Positions 12,625 to 20,643 of a stretch of DNA of 23,724 nucleotides are shown in pieces. The translations under genes were made by a program, and so were the position numbers. The DNA comes from a virus. Every line of letters begins with the position of its first letter. Within the stretch, counting starts at the first letter, position 1. The notes beneath the pieces were generated by a model. The model was not told the origin of the DNA. It worked only from the letters and a program-made list of their open reading frames with translations, and made no database searches. Where the stretch lies: IMG/VR virus record IMGVR_UViG_3300046313_000316, positions 1-23,724 of that record; one strand, 5' to 3'.

Positions 12625-12986
12625 TGACCGAATATTGTTACAGCACCGATGAAGAAAACTTCCAGCACGAATCAATGGGCGACCTGCTTGATTATCTCGA
12701 TGGAGAAACCGACGACAAAATTGGAGCCGCCTACTGGAAAGGCGAAAAAGTCGCACTCAGTCACGCGGATTGCATTGACGTTGATAGCTTTCTGGAGGTG
12801 TGCGACGAACGCGCCTACGAGGAAATTGGCGAGGTGTACGACAACTGCTTTGCTGATGTAGATGACGACGAAAAAGCTGAGCTGAAAGCGTTAATTGTGG
12901 AGTGGGCAAAAAAGCACGTAAACATTCGGTACTGGAGAGTTCTTAATGTCCAAGAACTGAAAATCACTGCGGAGGATTTGGAATGA
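12624..12986 (+). CDS. Phage orphan of the MTEYCYSTDEENF family
   Basis: A 120-residue acidic protein. I chose the ATG at 12624, because MTEYCYSTDEENF is the start pattern I know from this family and AAAGGGGGCGGTG precedes it; an in-frame ATG at 12567 would add 19 unrelated residues. Recognisable blocks are DLLDYLDGE, ALSHADCIDVDSFLEVCDERAYEEIGEVYDN and LIVEWAKKHVNIRYWRVLNVQELKITAEDLE. Function unknown. It lies in a stretch richer in G+C than its surroundings, suggesting import. Confidence 0.85.
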   Translation: MTEYCYSTDEENFQHESMGDLLDYLDGETDDKIGAAYWKGEKVALSHADCIDVDSFLEVCDERAYEEIGEVYDNCFADVDDDEKAELKALIVEWAKKHVNIRYWRVLNVQELKITAEDLE

Positions 12987-13510
12987 CACACACAGTAGAT
13001 AGCCTGATGGCGCTGGCCTACAAAATCCGTGATGCTCGCACCTACGAATGGGACGTAAGTGAGGCGGTTGAAGCTGGCAATACCCTCCGCAAAGCACTGG
13101 AGGAAGCACTAGGATTCCGACCAGATTGGGCAGACTTTGAAAATGGGCGTGAATGTGGGAGGCTTGAAGTAGAGCAGCTACACAATGCAGACCCAAGTTG
13201 TGCTACTGTTAAACTAGCCGAAAAGATACTTTCCGATTGTGGGTGTAGTTCAAACAACACATTACTAGTGTCGCGTATTGCGAATCGGATTGATGCTCAT
13301 ATGCAGGCTACACAGTCAGTACAAAAGTATAATGATTTTAGTATCCTGTCAATTACAACAGCTTATGAGCAAGGTGTCGGAAAGGGTTATCAAGCATTTC
13401 AGTCAGGTAAGGATATTGAAAACCCATATCTAAGTACAAGTGACTGCGCTTACGCTTGGATTTTAGGCTATCACGAAGGTAAAACTCAGGCAGATAGATT
13501 AAGGAAATAG
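12983..13510 (+). CDS. Chimeric protein: phage MTHTVDSLM N-domain plus RMF-like C-domain
   Basis: A 175-residue protein. Residues 1-45 (MTHTVDSLMALAYKIRDART...LRKALEEAL) match a common phage orphan N-terminus. Residues ~130-173 (AYEQGVGKGYQAFQSGKDIENPYLSTSDCAYAWILGYHEGK) resemble the ribosome modulation factor (RMF)-like domain pattern (YxxGxxxG....NPY.....AWxxGxxxG). The two halves differ in base composition: the first is richer in G+C, the second resembles the AT-rich neighbours. It starts with an ATGA overlap. Inferred to be a domain fusion; a role in ribosome handling is only suggested by the C-domain. Confidence 0.7.
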   Translation: MTHTVDSLMALAYKIRDARTYEWDVSEAVEAGNTLRKALEEALGFRPDWADFENGRECGRLEVEQLHNADPSCATVKLAEKILSDCGCSSNNTLLVSRIANRIDAHMQATQSVQKYNDFSILSITTAYEQGVGKGYQAFQSGKDIENPYLSTSDCAYAWILGYHEGKTQADRLRK

Positions 13511-13533
13511 ACTAAAATTTTAAGTGTTAAAAT

Positions 13534-13737
13534 ATGACTCAACGCATAACTATACAAGAATTTAGAGACCTTATCCAAGGATCAGTTGGTGAAATAGTAG
13601 ATGGATTCATCCCTATTATTGACGGTCAATTTTTGACAATTAATTCGGGAACGGGTGGACGTAGAACAACTTGGAGTACACCTATGACTTTTGAATTGTG
13701 GTCACCCGAAGATATGACTGAATATTTGAACTCCTGA
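13534..13737 (+). CDS. Hypothetical protein (67 aa)
   Basis: MTQRITIQEFRDLIQGSVGEIVDGFIPIIDGQFLTINSG..., ending WSPEDMTEYLNS. No Shine-Dalgarno sequence is seen (AAGTGTTAAAAT before the ATG). Unrecognised. Confidence 0.55.
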   Translation: MTQRITIQEFRDLIQGSVGEIVDGFIPIIDGQFLTINSGTGGRRTTWSTPMTFELWSPEDMTEYLNS

Positions 13738-13750
13738 GAGGCCCAATATT

Positions 13751-14092
13751 GTGACAAAACTACAAATAGTAAATCTCTCACCAGACCAGCACAAAGCAAG
13801 CGTACAAGCCCTAGCTGAGTCCTGTGGATTTATCCCTAATCGCTTTGGTAAGAACTTCGGTTATGAAGCTAGTACTGCTGCTATTCTTAGGTTAGTAGCT
13901 AAGGTAAAGGAACACTCCGCTGAGATAGCTGAAGATACAGTAACAGCATTGTGCGGTCTACCTGATACAGAAAGACTTATAGCACTAGGTGATGATATAG
14001 CTGAGAATATCAGAAAATCCAATGCGGATTACCACGCAAAATCCAGAAATCAATGCTACAATCAACTTATACCAAACATAAGGAGTAATTAA
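13751..14092 (+). CDS. Hypothetical protein (113 aa), GTG start
   Basis: MTKLQIVNLSPDQHKASVQALAESCGFIPNRFGKNFGYEASTAAILRLV... then an acidic helix and DTERLIALGDDIAENIRKS. The GTG start is supported by GAGAGG about 8 bases upstream, and no ATG precedes it in frame. The pattern is of a small all-helical protein. Function unknown. Confidence 0.6.
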   Translation: MTKLQIVNLSPDQHKASVQALAESCGFIPNRFGKNFGYEASTAAILRLVAKVKEHSAEIAEDTVTALCGLPDTERLIALGDDIAENIRKSNADYHAKSRNQCYNQLIPNIRSN

Positions 14093-14389
14093 ATGCAAAA
14101 ACCAACGCCACACAAACACGCTGATTTAATTCGAGAATGGGCACTTGATACGAGTAGGGTTGTGCAGTATGCTGCCAGCCCCCTAGGAGAATGGCAAGAT
14201 TGTGCGGAATTGCCGACGTGGGGCGCGTATTTGCACTACCGCTTTAAGCCAGAACCTAAACCTGACTACCATACACACGCCGCAATCCTGAACAACTCAT
14301 TACAGGTAAGTTTCGTAGGTAAGCCCAATATCAAGCTCACATTCTGCGGTGAGACACACCAACTGAAAGCTGCTGAGGTGCTGGAATGA
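14093..14389 (+). CDS. Phage orphan of the HADLI..WA...W family
   Basis: A 98-residue protein. HKHADLIREWALDTSRVVQYAASPLGEWQDCAELPTWGAYLHYRFKPEP fits a very common phage pattern ('K.HADLI..WA.G..I.....G.W.....P.W.....YR.KP'). The C-terminal third (LQVSFVGKPNIKLTFCGETHQLKAAEVLE) is less typical. AAGGAGTAATTAA precedes the ATG. Its stop overlaps the next start (ATGA). Function unknown; it commonly sits in clusters of accessory genes. Confidence 0.85.
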   Translation: MQKPTPHKHADLIREWALDTSRVVQYAASPLGEWQDCAELPTWGAYLHYRFKPEPKPDYHTHAAILNNSLQVSFVGKPNIKLTFCGETHQLKAAEVLE

Positions 14390-14571
14390 GTAAAGATATG
14401 CCAGCTTTTCCTTGCCCTGAATCATCAGTTAGTCAATTCGGTGACCCAACGGCTTACGAGGGAATGACACTACGTGATTACTTCGCAGCAAAAGCAATGC
14501 AAGCTGAATACTCAACTTTACAAAGACTTAACCAGTTTGAGGAAATGCTAAAAGAAAGGAATGAAAAATAA
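14386..14571 (+). CDS. Phage orphan of the GMTLRDYFAAKAMQ family
   Basis: A 61-residue protein, MSKDMPAFPCPESS..., then GDPTAYEGMTLRDYFAAKAMQAEY. This motif is widespread in phages and prophages of Gram-negative bacteria; function unknown. It overlaps both neighbours by a few bases. Confidence 0.85.
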   Translation: MSKDMPAFPCPESSVSQFGDPTAYEGMTLRDYFAAKAMQAEYSTLQRLNQFEEMLKERNEK

Positions 14572-14837
14572 TGCAAACGATAGAAACGGCACAAAATAAA
14601 GAACAAGAACAAGAATTGCAGTACACCTCTCGGGTAATCTCCATGATTTGCTTGCCACAGAAAGAGCCAATTTTCTCAGAGCTTGGTACTACTATTACAA
14701 TAGTAGATGAAGCTGCTGGTGAGTTCCTTGAAGTTACTCAAAGTACAGACTTGGGTTTGATGACTATTCGTATTACAAAAAACGAATGGCCTCATTTACG
14801 TAGTACAATCAATACTATGATGGACAATATAAAATGA
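14571..14837 (+). CDS. Phage orphan of the EPIFSELGTTITIVDEAAGEF family
   Basis: An 88-residue protein. LPQKEPIFSELGTTITIVDEAAGEFLEVTQ...IRITKNEWPHLRSTINTMM matches a small beta-rich phage orphan family that ends in '...eeW..lr..i..m'. Gln/Glu-rich N-terminal extension. AAAGGAATGAAAAATA precedes the ATG; the first base of the ATG is the last of the previous stop. Confidence 0.75.
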   Translation: MQTIETAQNKEQEQELQYTSRVISMICLPQKEPIFSELGTTITIVDEAAGEFLEVTQSTDLGLMTIRITKNEWPHLRSTINTMMDNIK

Positions 14838-14858
14838 ACCCAAAATAAGGAGTACATA

Positions 14859-15074
14859 ATGCAAGAATGCGTAGTAGGCAAGGAGTATCTATCAATAAAT
14901 ATAACAACTGAGGCAGAGAAAACCAAAGAAGGTGACTATTTTGAATTAGCTCTTGAAGTATTAAAAGAATTGAGTATCAAACTAAGTGGTGGGTACTACG
15001 AACCAAAATCAGATAGGGACGCTAACTTAAGTAAATCCATATCTGATTTAGTAGAGATATACGAAGTAACCTAA
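14859..15074 (+). CDS. Hypothetical protein (71 aa)
   Basis: MQECVVGKEYLSINITTEAEKTKEGDYFELALEVLKELSIKLSGG..., acidic. Ribosome site ATAAGGAGTACATA. Resembles no family I can name. Confidence 0.65.
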   Translation: MQECVVGKEYLSINITTEAEKTKEGDYFELALEVLKELSIKLSGGYYEPKSDRDANLSKSISDLVEIYEVT

Positions 15075-15086
15075 AAGGAGTAAGTA

Positions 15087-15554
15087 ATGATTGATGATTC
15101 CGTTAATAACGCATCTAATAGTTATAAGTTCAGTGCAAGTAGCAGCATATATTGGTTTCGTAATGCTATTCAAACACCAGATGGTACTATCCTTGATTGC
15201 TTGAATAATCATGACTACTGCTGGCACTTAGATAAAGTATCAGGTGAGAGCTATATGAATGATGGTTTGGGTTGGTGCGTTCGTCGTTCTGTTAATGAAG
15301 TACAGGCAATTGATTTGTCAGTTACTACAGAGGATTCATTTGATAAAATCCGCACAGCCCTTAAATGGAAAAGCTACGGTAAGAGTGGAGAGCACCCAGA
15401 GGGTATTTATATTGCTTTATGTAATATAGAAGATGACCACCTTGAAGCAATCCTCAGAACACAAAGTCATATTAGGGGTACACCAGTACATGAGGCTCTA
15501 CTTATGGAGCAGGTATATCGCAGTAATAACGAAAAAGAAGGACGCAAAGAATGA
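15087..15554 (+). CDS. Hypothetical protein (155 aa)
   Basis: Unrecognised. AAAAGGAGTAAGTA precedes the ATG. Includes WFRNAIQTPDGTILDCLNNHDYCWHLD, an aromatic-rich segment (DGLGWCVRRSVNEVQAIDLSVTTEDSF) and ALKWKSYGKSGEHPEGIYIALCNIEDDHLEAIL. The C-terminal tail is charged. Stop overlaps the start of the next gene (ATGA). Confidence 0.65.
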   Translation: MIDDSVNNASNSYKFSASSSIYWFRNAIQTPDGTILDCLNNHDYCWHLDKVSGESYMNDGLGWCVRRSVNEVQAIDLSVTTEDSFDKIRTALKWKSYGKSGEHPEGIYIALCNIEDDHLEAILRTQSHIRGTPVHEALLMEQVYRSNNEKEGRKE

Positions 15555-15757
15555 GCGAAGTAAATAACAAACAACAGCCAAGTAAGCCCAAGAAAACTAA
15601 AAAGATTAAAGCAAATAAAACTACTGCAAGTCCATATTTTGAGGAGGATTTGAGCTATAATCCATACAGCAACTCAGATGATGATTTAGAGCTAGTACAA
15701 GGAGTAGTCCAGCAGCACACCTGTAGTAGCTCTAAATCAAGCTCATTCTGGGATTGA
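15551..15757 (+). CDS. Small Lys/Ser-rich protein (68 aa)
   Basis: MSEVNNKQQPSKPKKTKKIKANKTT, then an acidic, Ser-rich second half (YFEEDLSYNPYSNSDDDLELV...SSSKSSSFWD). A basic head and acidic tail suggest a disordered binding protein. AAGGACGCAAAG precedes the ATG. Unrecognised. Confidence 0.55.
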   Translation: MSEVNNKQQPSKPKKTKKIKANKTTASPYFEEDLSYNPYSNSDDDLELVQGVVQQHTCSSSKSSSFWD

Positions 15758-15789
15758 TAAATTAACGGTTTAACAAATTAGGAGAAAAT

Positions 15790-15942
15790 ATGAACTTCAA
15801 CGTAGAGGAATACTGGACAGCAATCGCTAAGAAAGCTGAAGATAACCGCACATGGCATCAACTACCACCTCAGCATCAACAGATGGTTATTCAATCTATT
15901 AATATGCTTTTGATGGCACTTACTGATAAGACAGTGGGGTAA
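15790..15942 (+). CDS. Small protein (50 aa)
   Basis: MNFNVEEYWTAIAKKAEDNR..., ending MLLMALTDKTVG; mostly helical. TTAGGAGAAAAT precedes the ATG. Likely real by its ribosome site and position in the gene run; function unknown. Confidence 0.65.
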   Translation: MNFNVEEYWTAIAKKAEDNRTWHQLPPQHQQMVIQSINMLLMALTDKTVG

Positions 15943-15946
15943 CGCA

Positions 15947-16054
15947 ATGAAAATAGTATATCAATCTCCTAAGTTCTTTAAGCGAAGTGGTCTTGTACTT
16001 ATTACATCAAGCGGTAAGCGATATACACTTATACCTTTTAGTTTGTTGTTTTAA
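15947..16054 (+). CDS. Small protein (35 aa)
   Basis: MKIVYQSPKFFKRSGLVLIT, then SSGKRYTLIPFSLLF. Begins 5 bases after the previous stop with GGGG about 8 bases before the ATG. A hydrophobic end without a clear membrane helix. Tentative. Confidence 0.45.
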   Translation: MKIVYQSPKFFKRSGLVLITSSGKRYTLIPFSLLF

Positions 16055-16075
16055 TTAAGTACAGAGGATTTTAAT

Positions 16076-16291
16076 ATGACATTAAGTGATTTAATGCAAG
16101 TAGCTGATAACTACAGTAATGCTAGATATGGCCCTATACAAATGGGTGTTAGCTTTGGTTGTGACTGCGGTTGTGGTGGATATAGCTACACAGAAGAAGA
16201 ATGGGACGATGAGATAGAGCAAAATGAGCAAGCTGTTAAAGCTATGAAGAACTTATGTGCTACACTTGGGATTACCTATGATGGTATTTAA
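16076..16291 (+). CDS. Small Cys/acidic protein (71 aa)
   Basis: MTLSDLMQVADNYSNARYGPIQMGVSFGCDCGCGGYSYTEEEWDDE..., with a CDCGCGG cluster of three Cys and a following helix. It may bind a metal or be redox active, but no family is recognised. ACAGAGGATTTTAAT precedes the ATG; the next gene has an almost identical AAAGGATTTTAAT leader. Confidence 0.65.
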   Translation: MTLSDLMQVADNYSNARYGPIQMGVSFGCDCGCGGYSYTEEEWDDEIEQNEQAVKAMKNLCATLGITYDGI

Positions 16292-16305
16292 TAAAGGATT
16301 TTAAT

Positions 16306-18081
16306 ATGTCAAAGTACCAAAAGAACGAAACACAAGGTCAGTTACTGTATCATACAGCTTGTATTGGTGATAATTGCAGTAGTAGTGATGCTATGGCTGT
16401 GTACGCTAAAGTAAAAGAAAACGAAGATACAACTATGGATGCTTATTGTTGGAGTTGTCATAGTTATTTTCCGCATTCAAAATTAGAAGAACATGGAGTA
16501 AAGATGCAAGAACCAGAAGCTAAGTACAAGGATGATGAACCAGTTGATTTTTCAGCTATTGAAGCTATTGAGTGCCGAGGTTGGAAAGACCGAGGTATTA
16601 CATCTATTGTCTCAAAGAAGTACGGTGTTCGCACAGAAGTTGAAGGTAAGTACGAGGTATTGACTCGGTACTATCCATATACAGCAGATGGAGTAGTTGT
16701 TGGATATAAGAAGCGCACAGCAAGTACTAAAAGTTTTATTGGAATTGGTAATACAAAATGCACTAATGAGTTCTTCGGTCAGGCTGCTTTCACTGGTAAA
16801 CAGAAGTACGTTGTTGTTACAACAGGTGAAGAAGATGCAATGGCATTTGCTGAGGTACTTCGTAGCGGTAAGGACTCAACTGAGTATTGGACACCTTGCG
16901 TATCTGTTACAGCAGGTGATGGTAGTATTCTTAAGCAGTTCAAAGCTAACTACGAATATCTTTGCTCGCATGATAAAGTTATCCTAGCATTCGACAATGA
17001 TGAACCCGGTCAGCGGTATATGGAAGAAGCTGCGCGTTTATTACCTCACGGTAAAGCCTTTATTGCTAAATTCCCAAGTGACGTAAAGGATGCTTGTGAT
17101 TTATTGGCTGCTGGTCGCAATTCAGAGCTTAAGCAGGTATTCTGGAAGGCTGAAGCGTTCAGTAGAGTTGATGTGATTCACTTAGGTCAAATGTGGGATG
17201 ATTTTGAACATGCTGATTCAAACGTAAAGATTCCATTCCCACCTGCTTGGAGTCACCTAAATGAGATGATGAATGGTGGTATGGAGCGCGGTGAAATTAC
17301 AGTAGTTGGTGCTTTAACGAGTATTGGTAAATCAACTATTATTTCTAATGTTGTGTATCACCTGATTGAGAATACGTCATTCAAGGTTGGTGCTATGTAC
17401 TTAGAGGGTACTAAGCGAGAAGTAGTCCGTGATTTATTGTCACTAGATATGGGTATGAATCTTCGTTTACTTAATCGAGATAACCTAGATATGCACAACC
17501 TAAAGAATAGGTTTAATGATGGTATTGCTAGAAAGAATCAGTTTGTATATGTTGACCATCAAGGTAGTATCAGTACAGAAGAAATCTTTGATAAGTTGAA
17601 CTATTTAGCTAAGGCTGAGGGTTGTGATGTTATTGTAATCGACCCAATTCAGTGCGGTGTTAATTCAAGTGACAATGCTGCTATTATTAACTTTATGGAT
17701 ACTTTATTAAAGTTCGCAAAAGAAACTAATACTTGTGTAATTGCTGTATCTCATATGCGTAAACCATCCGAGGATAATCCACACAATGTAAATGAGTACT
17801 CACTTATGGGTAGTGCTTCAATAAATCAAGTTGCGTTTAATACTATCTTATTAAGTCGTGATAAAATGAATGAAGATCAAGCTAAGAAGTCAGCTACTCG
17901 ATTGCAGCTTGTTAAGTGCAGACGCACAGGTAATACAGGTGAAGCAGGTTGGTTACGATATGACCACAAGACCACTCATATGTATGCTACAAGTAATCCA
18001 TATGTTGAACAGAATGTAGGAGTTGATACAGCACCAGCACAGGCATCGACACCAGTTCAATCTGTTGAAGTTGATTTCTAG
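16306..18081 (+). CDS. Bifunctional DNA primase-helicase, T7 gp4-like
   Basis: A 591-residue replisome protein. N-terminal zinc domain: HTACIGDNCSSSDAMAVYA and YCWSCHSYF (about 17-66), the T7 gp4 type of Cys pattern. TOPRIM primase: VTTGEEDAMAF (Glu about 174) and LAFDNDEPG (DxD about 229-231). RecA/DnaB helicase: Walker A GALTSIGKST (about 335), Walker B DVIVIDPIQC (about 441), the sensor VSHMRKP (about 482), then LMGSASINQVAFNTILLSRD and LQLVKCRRTGNTGEAGWLRYD, which carries the arginine-finger type motif of T7 helicases. It makes RNA primers and unwinds DNA at the fork. AAAGGATTTTAAT precedes the ATG. Followed by a UUCG terminator. Confidence 0.95.
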   Translation: MSKYQKNETQGQLLYHTACIGDNCSSSDAMAVYAKVKENEDTTMDAYCWSCHSYFPHSKLEEHGVKMQEPEAKYKDDEPVDFSAIEAIECRGWKDRGITSIVSKKYGVRTEVEGKYEVLTRYYPYTADGVVVGYKKRTASTKSFIGIGNTKCTNEFFGQAAFTGKQKYVVVTTGEEDAMAFAEVLRSGKDSTEYWTPCVSVTAGDGSILKQFKANYEYLCSHDKVILAFDNDEPGQRYMEEAARLLPHGKAFIAKFPSDVKDACDLLAAGRNSELKQVFWKAEAFSRVDVIHLGQMWDDFEHADSNVKIPFPPAWSHLNEMMNGGMERGEITVVGALTSIGKSTIISNVVYHLIENTSFKVGAMYLEGTKREVVRDLLSLDMGMNLRLLNRDNLDMHNLKNRFNDGIARKNQFVYVDHQGSISTEEIFDKLNYLAKAEGCDVIVIDPIQCGVNSSDNAAIINFMDTLLKFAKETNTCVIAVSHMRKPSEDNPHNVNEYSLMGSASINQVAFNTILLSRDKMNEDQAKKSATRLQLVKCRRTGNTGEAGWLRYDHKTTHMYATSNPYVEQNVGVDTAPAQASTPVQSVEVDF

Positions 18082-18087
18082 TATAAT
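18082..18087 (+). promoter_or_regulatory. Candidate -10 box before the terminator
   Basis: TAGTATAATAGACTTC sits immediately after the helicase stop but upstream of the terminator, so it would make a ~60-base transcript unless read through. Possibly a chance match. Confidence 0.25.
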
Positions 18088-18121
18088 AGACTTCTAGCGC
18101 GACAGACTTCTAATAAACAAG

Positions 18122-18147
18122 CCCTAACTTCGGTTGGGGTTTTTTTT
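18122..18147 (+). terminator. Rho-independent terminator with UUCG tetraloop
   Basis: CCCTAAC, TTCG, GTTGGGG, then eight T. The 7-bp stem (one G-T pair) with the extra-stable UUCG loop and a full T tract is a textbook terminator. It closes the helicase transcript, so the polymerase needs its own promoter. Confidence 0.95.
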
Positions 18148-18172
18148 GCTTTATTAAGCAGTAATTCCATGA

Positions 18173-18178
18173 TACAAT
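18173..18178 (+). promoter_or_regulatory. Promoter -10 box (TACAAT) for the DNA polymerase
   Basis: CCATGATACAATACC, between the terminator and the polymerase gene, 22 bases before the ATG. Short leader with TAAGGAGAG. No clear -35. Confidence 0.5.
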
Positions 18179-18199
18179 ACCATCTTTATAAGGAGAGAT

Positions 18200-20437
18200 A
18201 TGCAGAAGTGCAAAGACTACATTTATGACTTGGAGTGCTATCCTAATGTCTTTACATTTTCAGCTATTTACATGAGTGGTAAAGGTGCTGTATCATTTGA
18301 AATTTCTGACCGCAAGAATCAAACCAATGAACTTCTTGAGTTCTTACGTAATATCAAGCGCACTAGCTGTCGTATGATTGGTTATAACAATATTGGATTT
18401 GACTATCCAATGCTGCACTACATCCTACTAAAAGCAAAAGAATCATTTAAGAATGGAACTACTCCAGTCATTACAGCACAGGAAATGTACACTGAGTGCT
18501 CTAACTTAATCAATCGACCAATTGATGACCGCTTTGGTGGTAGGATTAAAGACAAAGATATTATCCTTCCACAAGTTGACCTTTACTTAGTACATCACTT
18601 CGACAACAGAGCACGAGCTACTAGCTTGAAGATGCTTGAGTTTAATATGCGCTCTAATAACATTGAGGACTTGCCTTTTCCTGTTGGTACTGTGCTTACA
18701 TCGCAGCAAATTGATACATTACTTAAGTACAATATGCACGATGTAACTGAAACTCTAAAGTTCTATAACTTCTCAAAAGATGCATTAACTCTACGTGACG
18801 AATTAACTAATTTATTTGGTTTTGATTGCACTAACTTCAATGACACCAAAATTGGTAAGCAGCTATTCATTACATCACTCGAAAAAGAGAAGTCCGGAGC
18901 TTGTTATACACAAACACAACGAGGTCGTAAGATGAATCAAACTAAGCGAGAATACATACCTATTCAGGATTGTATTCTTCCTTATGTGAAGTTCCAGCGT
19001 CCTGAGTTCATTGCTTTACTTAAGTGGTTCAAGCAGCAGATTATCACTGAAACGAAAGGTGTATTCAGTGATATTGATGAGGATAAATTAGGCGATGTTG
19101 CGTTGTATGCAAACATGGTAGTAAAGCGCAAAAAGTTCAAAGGTAAACCAAGCGATGACGATGTTGCTGAGTTCATGAAAGAACACGGTAAGGGGTGGGT
19201 ACAGGTTGAGGAATTAAAAGCTACTGAGTACTTATTTGATGAGCTTGGACAGCATGTTATGGAGCAAGCACTCGATGAGTTCGGACTACCTAAAGGTAAA
19301 CCAAAGAAGAAGCGCACACCTAAGCTATCGTACTATGGTTGCTGGCGTGTAGCAGAGACTCTAAATGTAGTTGTTGAGGGTTTACAGTATGATTATGGAC
19401 TAGGTGGTATTCACGCTGCTAAGGTTGGTACGCATAGAAGTACAGCAGATAGGGTACTGGTTACACAAGATGTTGCAAGCTACTATCCAAACCTTGCTAT
19501 CAAAAATGATATATCACCTGCTCACTTAGGAAGTACATTCTGTAAGGTGTATTCCGACTTATATGATATGCGAAAAGCAGAACCAAAAGGTACACCAGCA
19601 AATGCTGCGCTTAAATTAGCTCTTAACGGTACATACGGTGATAGCGGTAATGAGTTCAGCCCTTTGTATGACCCTCAGTACACAATGTCAATTACTATCA
19701 ATGGTCAAATGCTTTTAAGTATGCTGATTGAGCAGATAATCACCAAGTGTAATGCTGAGATAATCATGGCTAATACTGATGGCTTTGAGTTCTTTGTCAC
19801 TCCAGATAAAGTACAGGAATCAAATCAGTGCATTAAAGAATGGGAAGAATTGACTAAGTTGCAAATGGAGGGCGATGTGTACTCTGTTATGTTTGTTAAC
19901 AGCGTAAATCACTACATTAGCGTAAATGAAAAAGGTAAGGTTAAGCTAAAGGGTATGTACGAACATGCTGACTACACAAAGCTAGGATGGCACAAGAATC
20001 ATTCTGCTATGGTTATAGCTAAAGCAGTAGAGGCTCACTTAGTTAACGGAATTGATTACGAGGAATTTATTAGACTTCATAGAGATAAGTTTGACTTTTG
20101 CTTACGTACTAAAGTGCCTAGGTCATCTAGCTTGGTTCTAGTTGACAACTTAGGTAATGAAGTAAAGCAACAGAATATCTGTAGGTACTACCCAAGTAAA
20201 AATGGTGGTAAGTTAGTTAAAATCATGCCACCGATAGAGGGTTCAGATGAGTACAGACGAATTGGTATTGATACAGATTACAATGTAGTAACTTGCAATG
20301 ATATTTCTAACTTTAGTTGGAGCGACTTAGATTACTCCTACTACCTAAGAGAAGCTAAAGTTCTGATTGAAGCTGTGACTAATCCAAATTCCATGCTACA
20401 ATCCTCTATCCATTCAGACAACGAAACAACAGAATAG
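18200..20437 (+). CDS. Replicative DNA polymerase with 3'-5' exonuclease, family B-like
   Basis: A 745-residue polymerase that copies the phage genome. Exonuclease domain: Exo I YDLECYP (about 9-15), Exo II GYNNIGFDYPML (about 60-71), Exo III YNMHDVTETLKFY (about 177-189). Polymerase domain: motif A DVASYYPNLAIK (about 424-435, the family B DxxSLYP type), motif B KLALNGTYGDSGN (about 471-483, the KxxxNxxYG type), motif C ANTDGFEF (about 524, the DTDS-type metal-binding motif, here NTDG). Motifs A and B are only ~47 residues apart, closer than in phi29- or T4-type enzymes. It pairs with a T7-like helicase, although T7 itself uses a family A polymerase. TAAGGAGAGAT precedes the ATG. Confidence 0.92.
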   Translation: MQKCKDYIYDLECYPNVFTFSAIYMSGKGAVSFEISDRKNQTNELLEFLRNIKRTSCRMIGYNNIGFDYPMLHYILLKAKESFKNGTTPVITAQEMYTECSNLINRPIDDRFGGRIKDKDIILPQVDLYLVHHFDNRARATSLKMLEFNMRSNNIEDLPFPVGTVLTSQQIDTLLKYNMHDVTETLKFYNFSKDALTLRDELTNLFGFDCTNFNDTKIGKQLFITSLEKEKSGACYTQTQRGRKMNQTKREYIPIQDCILPYVKFQRPEFIALLKWFKQQIITETKGVFSDIDEDKLGDVALYANMVVKRKKFKGKPSDDDVAEFMKEHGKGWVQVEELKATEYLFDELGQHVMEQALDEFGLPKGKPKKKRTPKLSYYGCWRVAETLNVVVEGLQYDYGLGGIHAAKVGTHRSTADRVLVTQDVASYYPNLAIKNDISPAHLGSTFCKVYSDLYDMRKAEPKGTPANAALKLALNGTYGDSGNEFSPLYDPQYTMSITINGQMLLSMLIEQIITKCNAEIIMANTDGFEFFVTPDKVQESNQCIKEWEELTKLQMEGDVYSVMFVNSVNHYISVNEKGKVKLKGMYEHADYTKLGWHKNHSAMVIAKAVEAHLVNGIDYEEFIRLHRDKFDFCLRTKVPRSSSLVLVDNLGNEVKQQNICRYYPSKNGGKLVKIMPPIEGSDEYRRIGIDTDYNVVTCNDISNFSWSDLDYSYYLREAKVLIEAVTNPNSMLQSSIHSDNETTE

Positions 20438-20445
20438 GAGTTCTA

Positions 20446-20643
20446 ATGAGCGTTTATACAAAACAACAACTAGATAGCATGCTTAGTAAACTAGGTCTAT
20501 CGGACGAGCAAGTCAATACATGGTGGAACTCACCTAACAAAGCCTTTGGTGATATTGAACCAATCGTAATCTACACGGCTACAGAACAAGGTGAGCAAAC
20601 TGTAACTAACTACGTCTTAACAAGCTACTGGGGTGATTACTAA
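20446..20643 (+). CDS. Small DUF2384 (MbcA/ParS/Xre-type)-like protein
   Basis: A 65-residue protein. LGLSDEQVNTWWNSPNKAFGDIEPIVIYTATEQGEQTVTNYVLTSYWGDY fits the DUF2384 pattern known from Xre/MbcA/ParS antitoxins ('...a..WL..PN.aLgg..P.ell.t..G...V...l.....G.y'). The N-terminal DNA-binding part of those antitoxins is absent. AATAGGAGTTCTA precedes the ATG. It abuts the next gene. Fold call moderate; whether it acts as an antitoxin is unknown. Confidence 0.5.
   Translation: MSVYTKQQLDSMLSKLGLSDEQVNTWWNSPNKAFGDIEPIVIYTATEQGEQTVTNYVLTSYWGDY

Noticed and set aside
12429-12756. Minus-strand open frames across the first right-arm genes
   Set aside because: They lie opposite a better-supported gene set with ribosome sites and recognised families.
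18082-18148. Small RNA between the helicase stop and the UUCG terminator
   Set aside because: A TATAAT is present, but the product would be about 60 bases including the terminator and I see no other structure or conservation signal; probably a chance -10.
18982-19317. 111-aa minus-strand frame inside the polymerase gene
   Set aside because: Antisense shadow of the polymerase coding frame; no ribosome site and no promoter.
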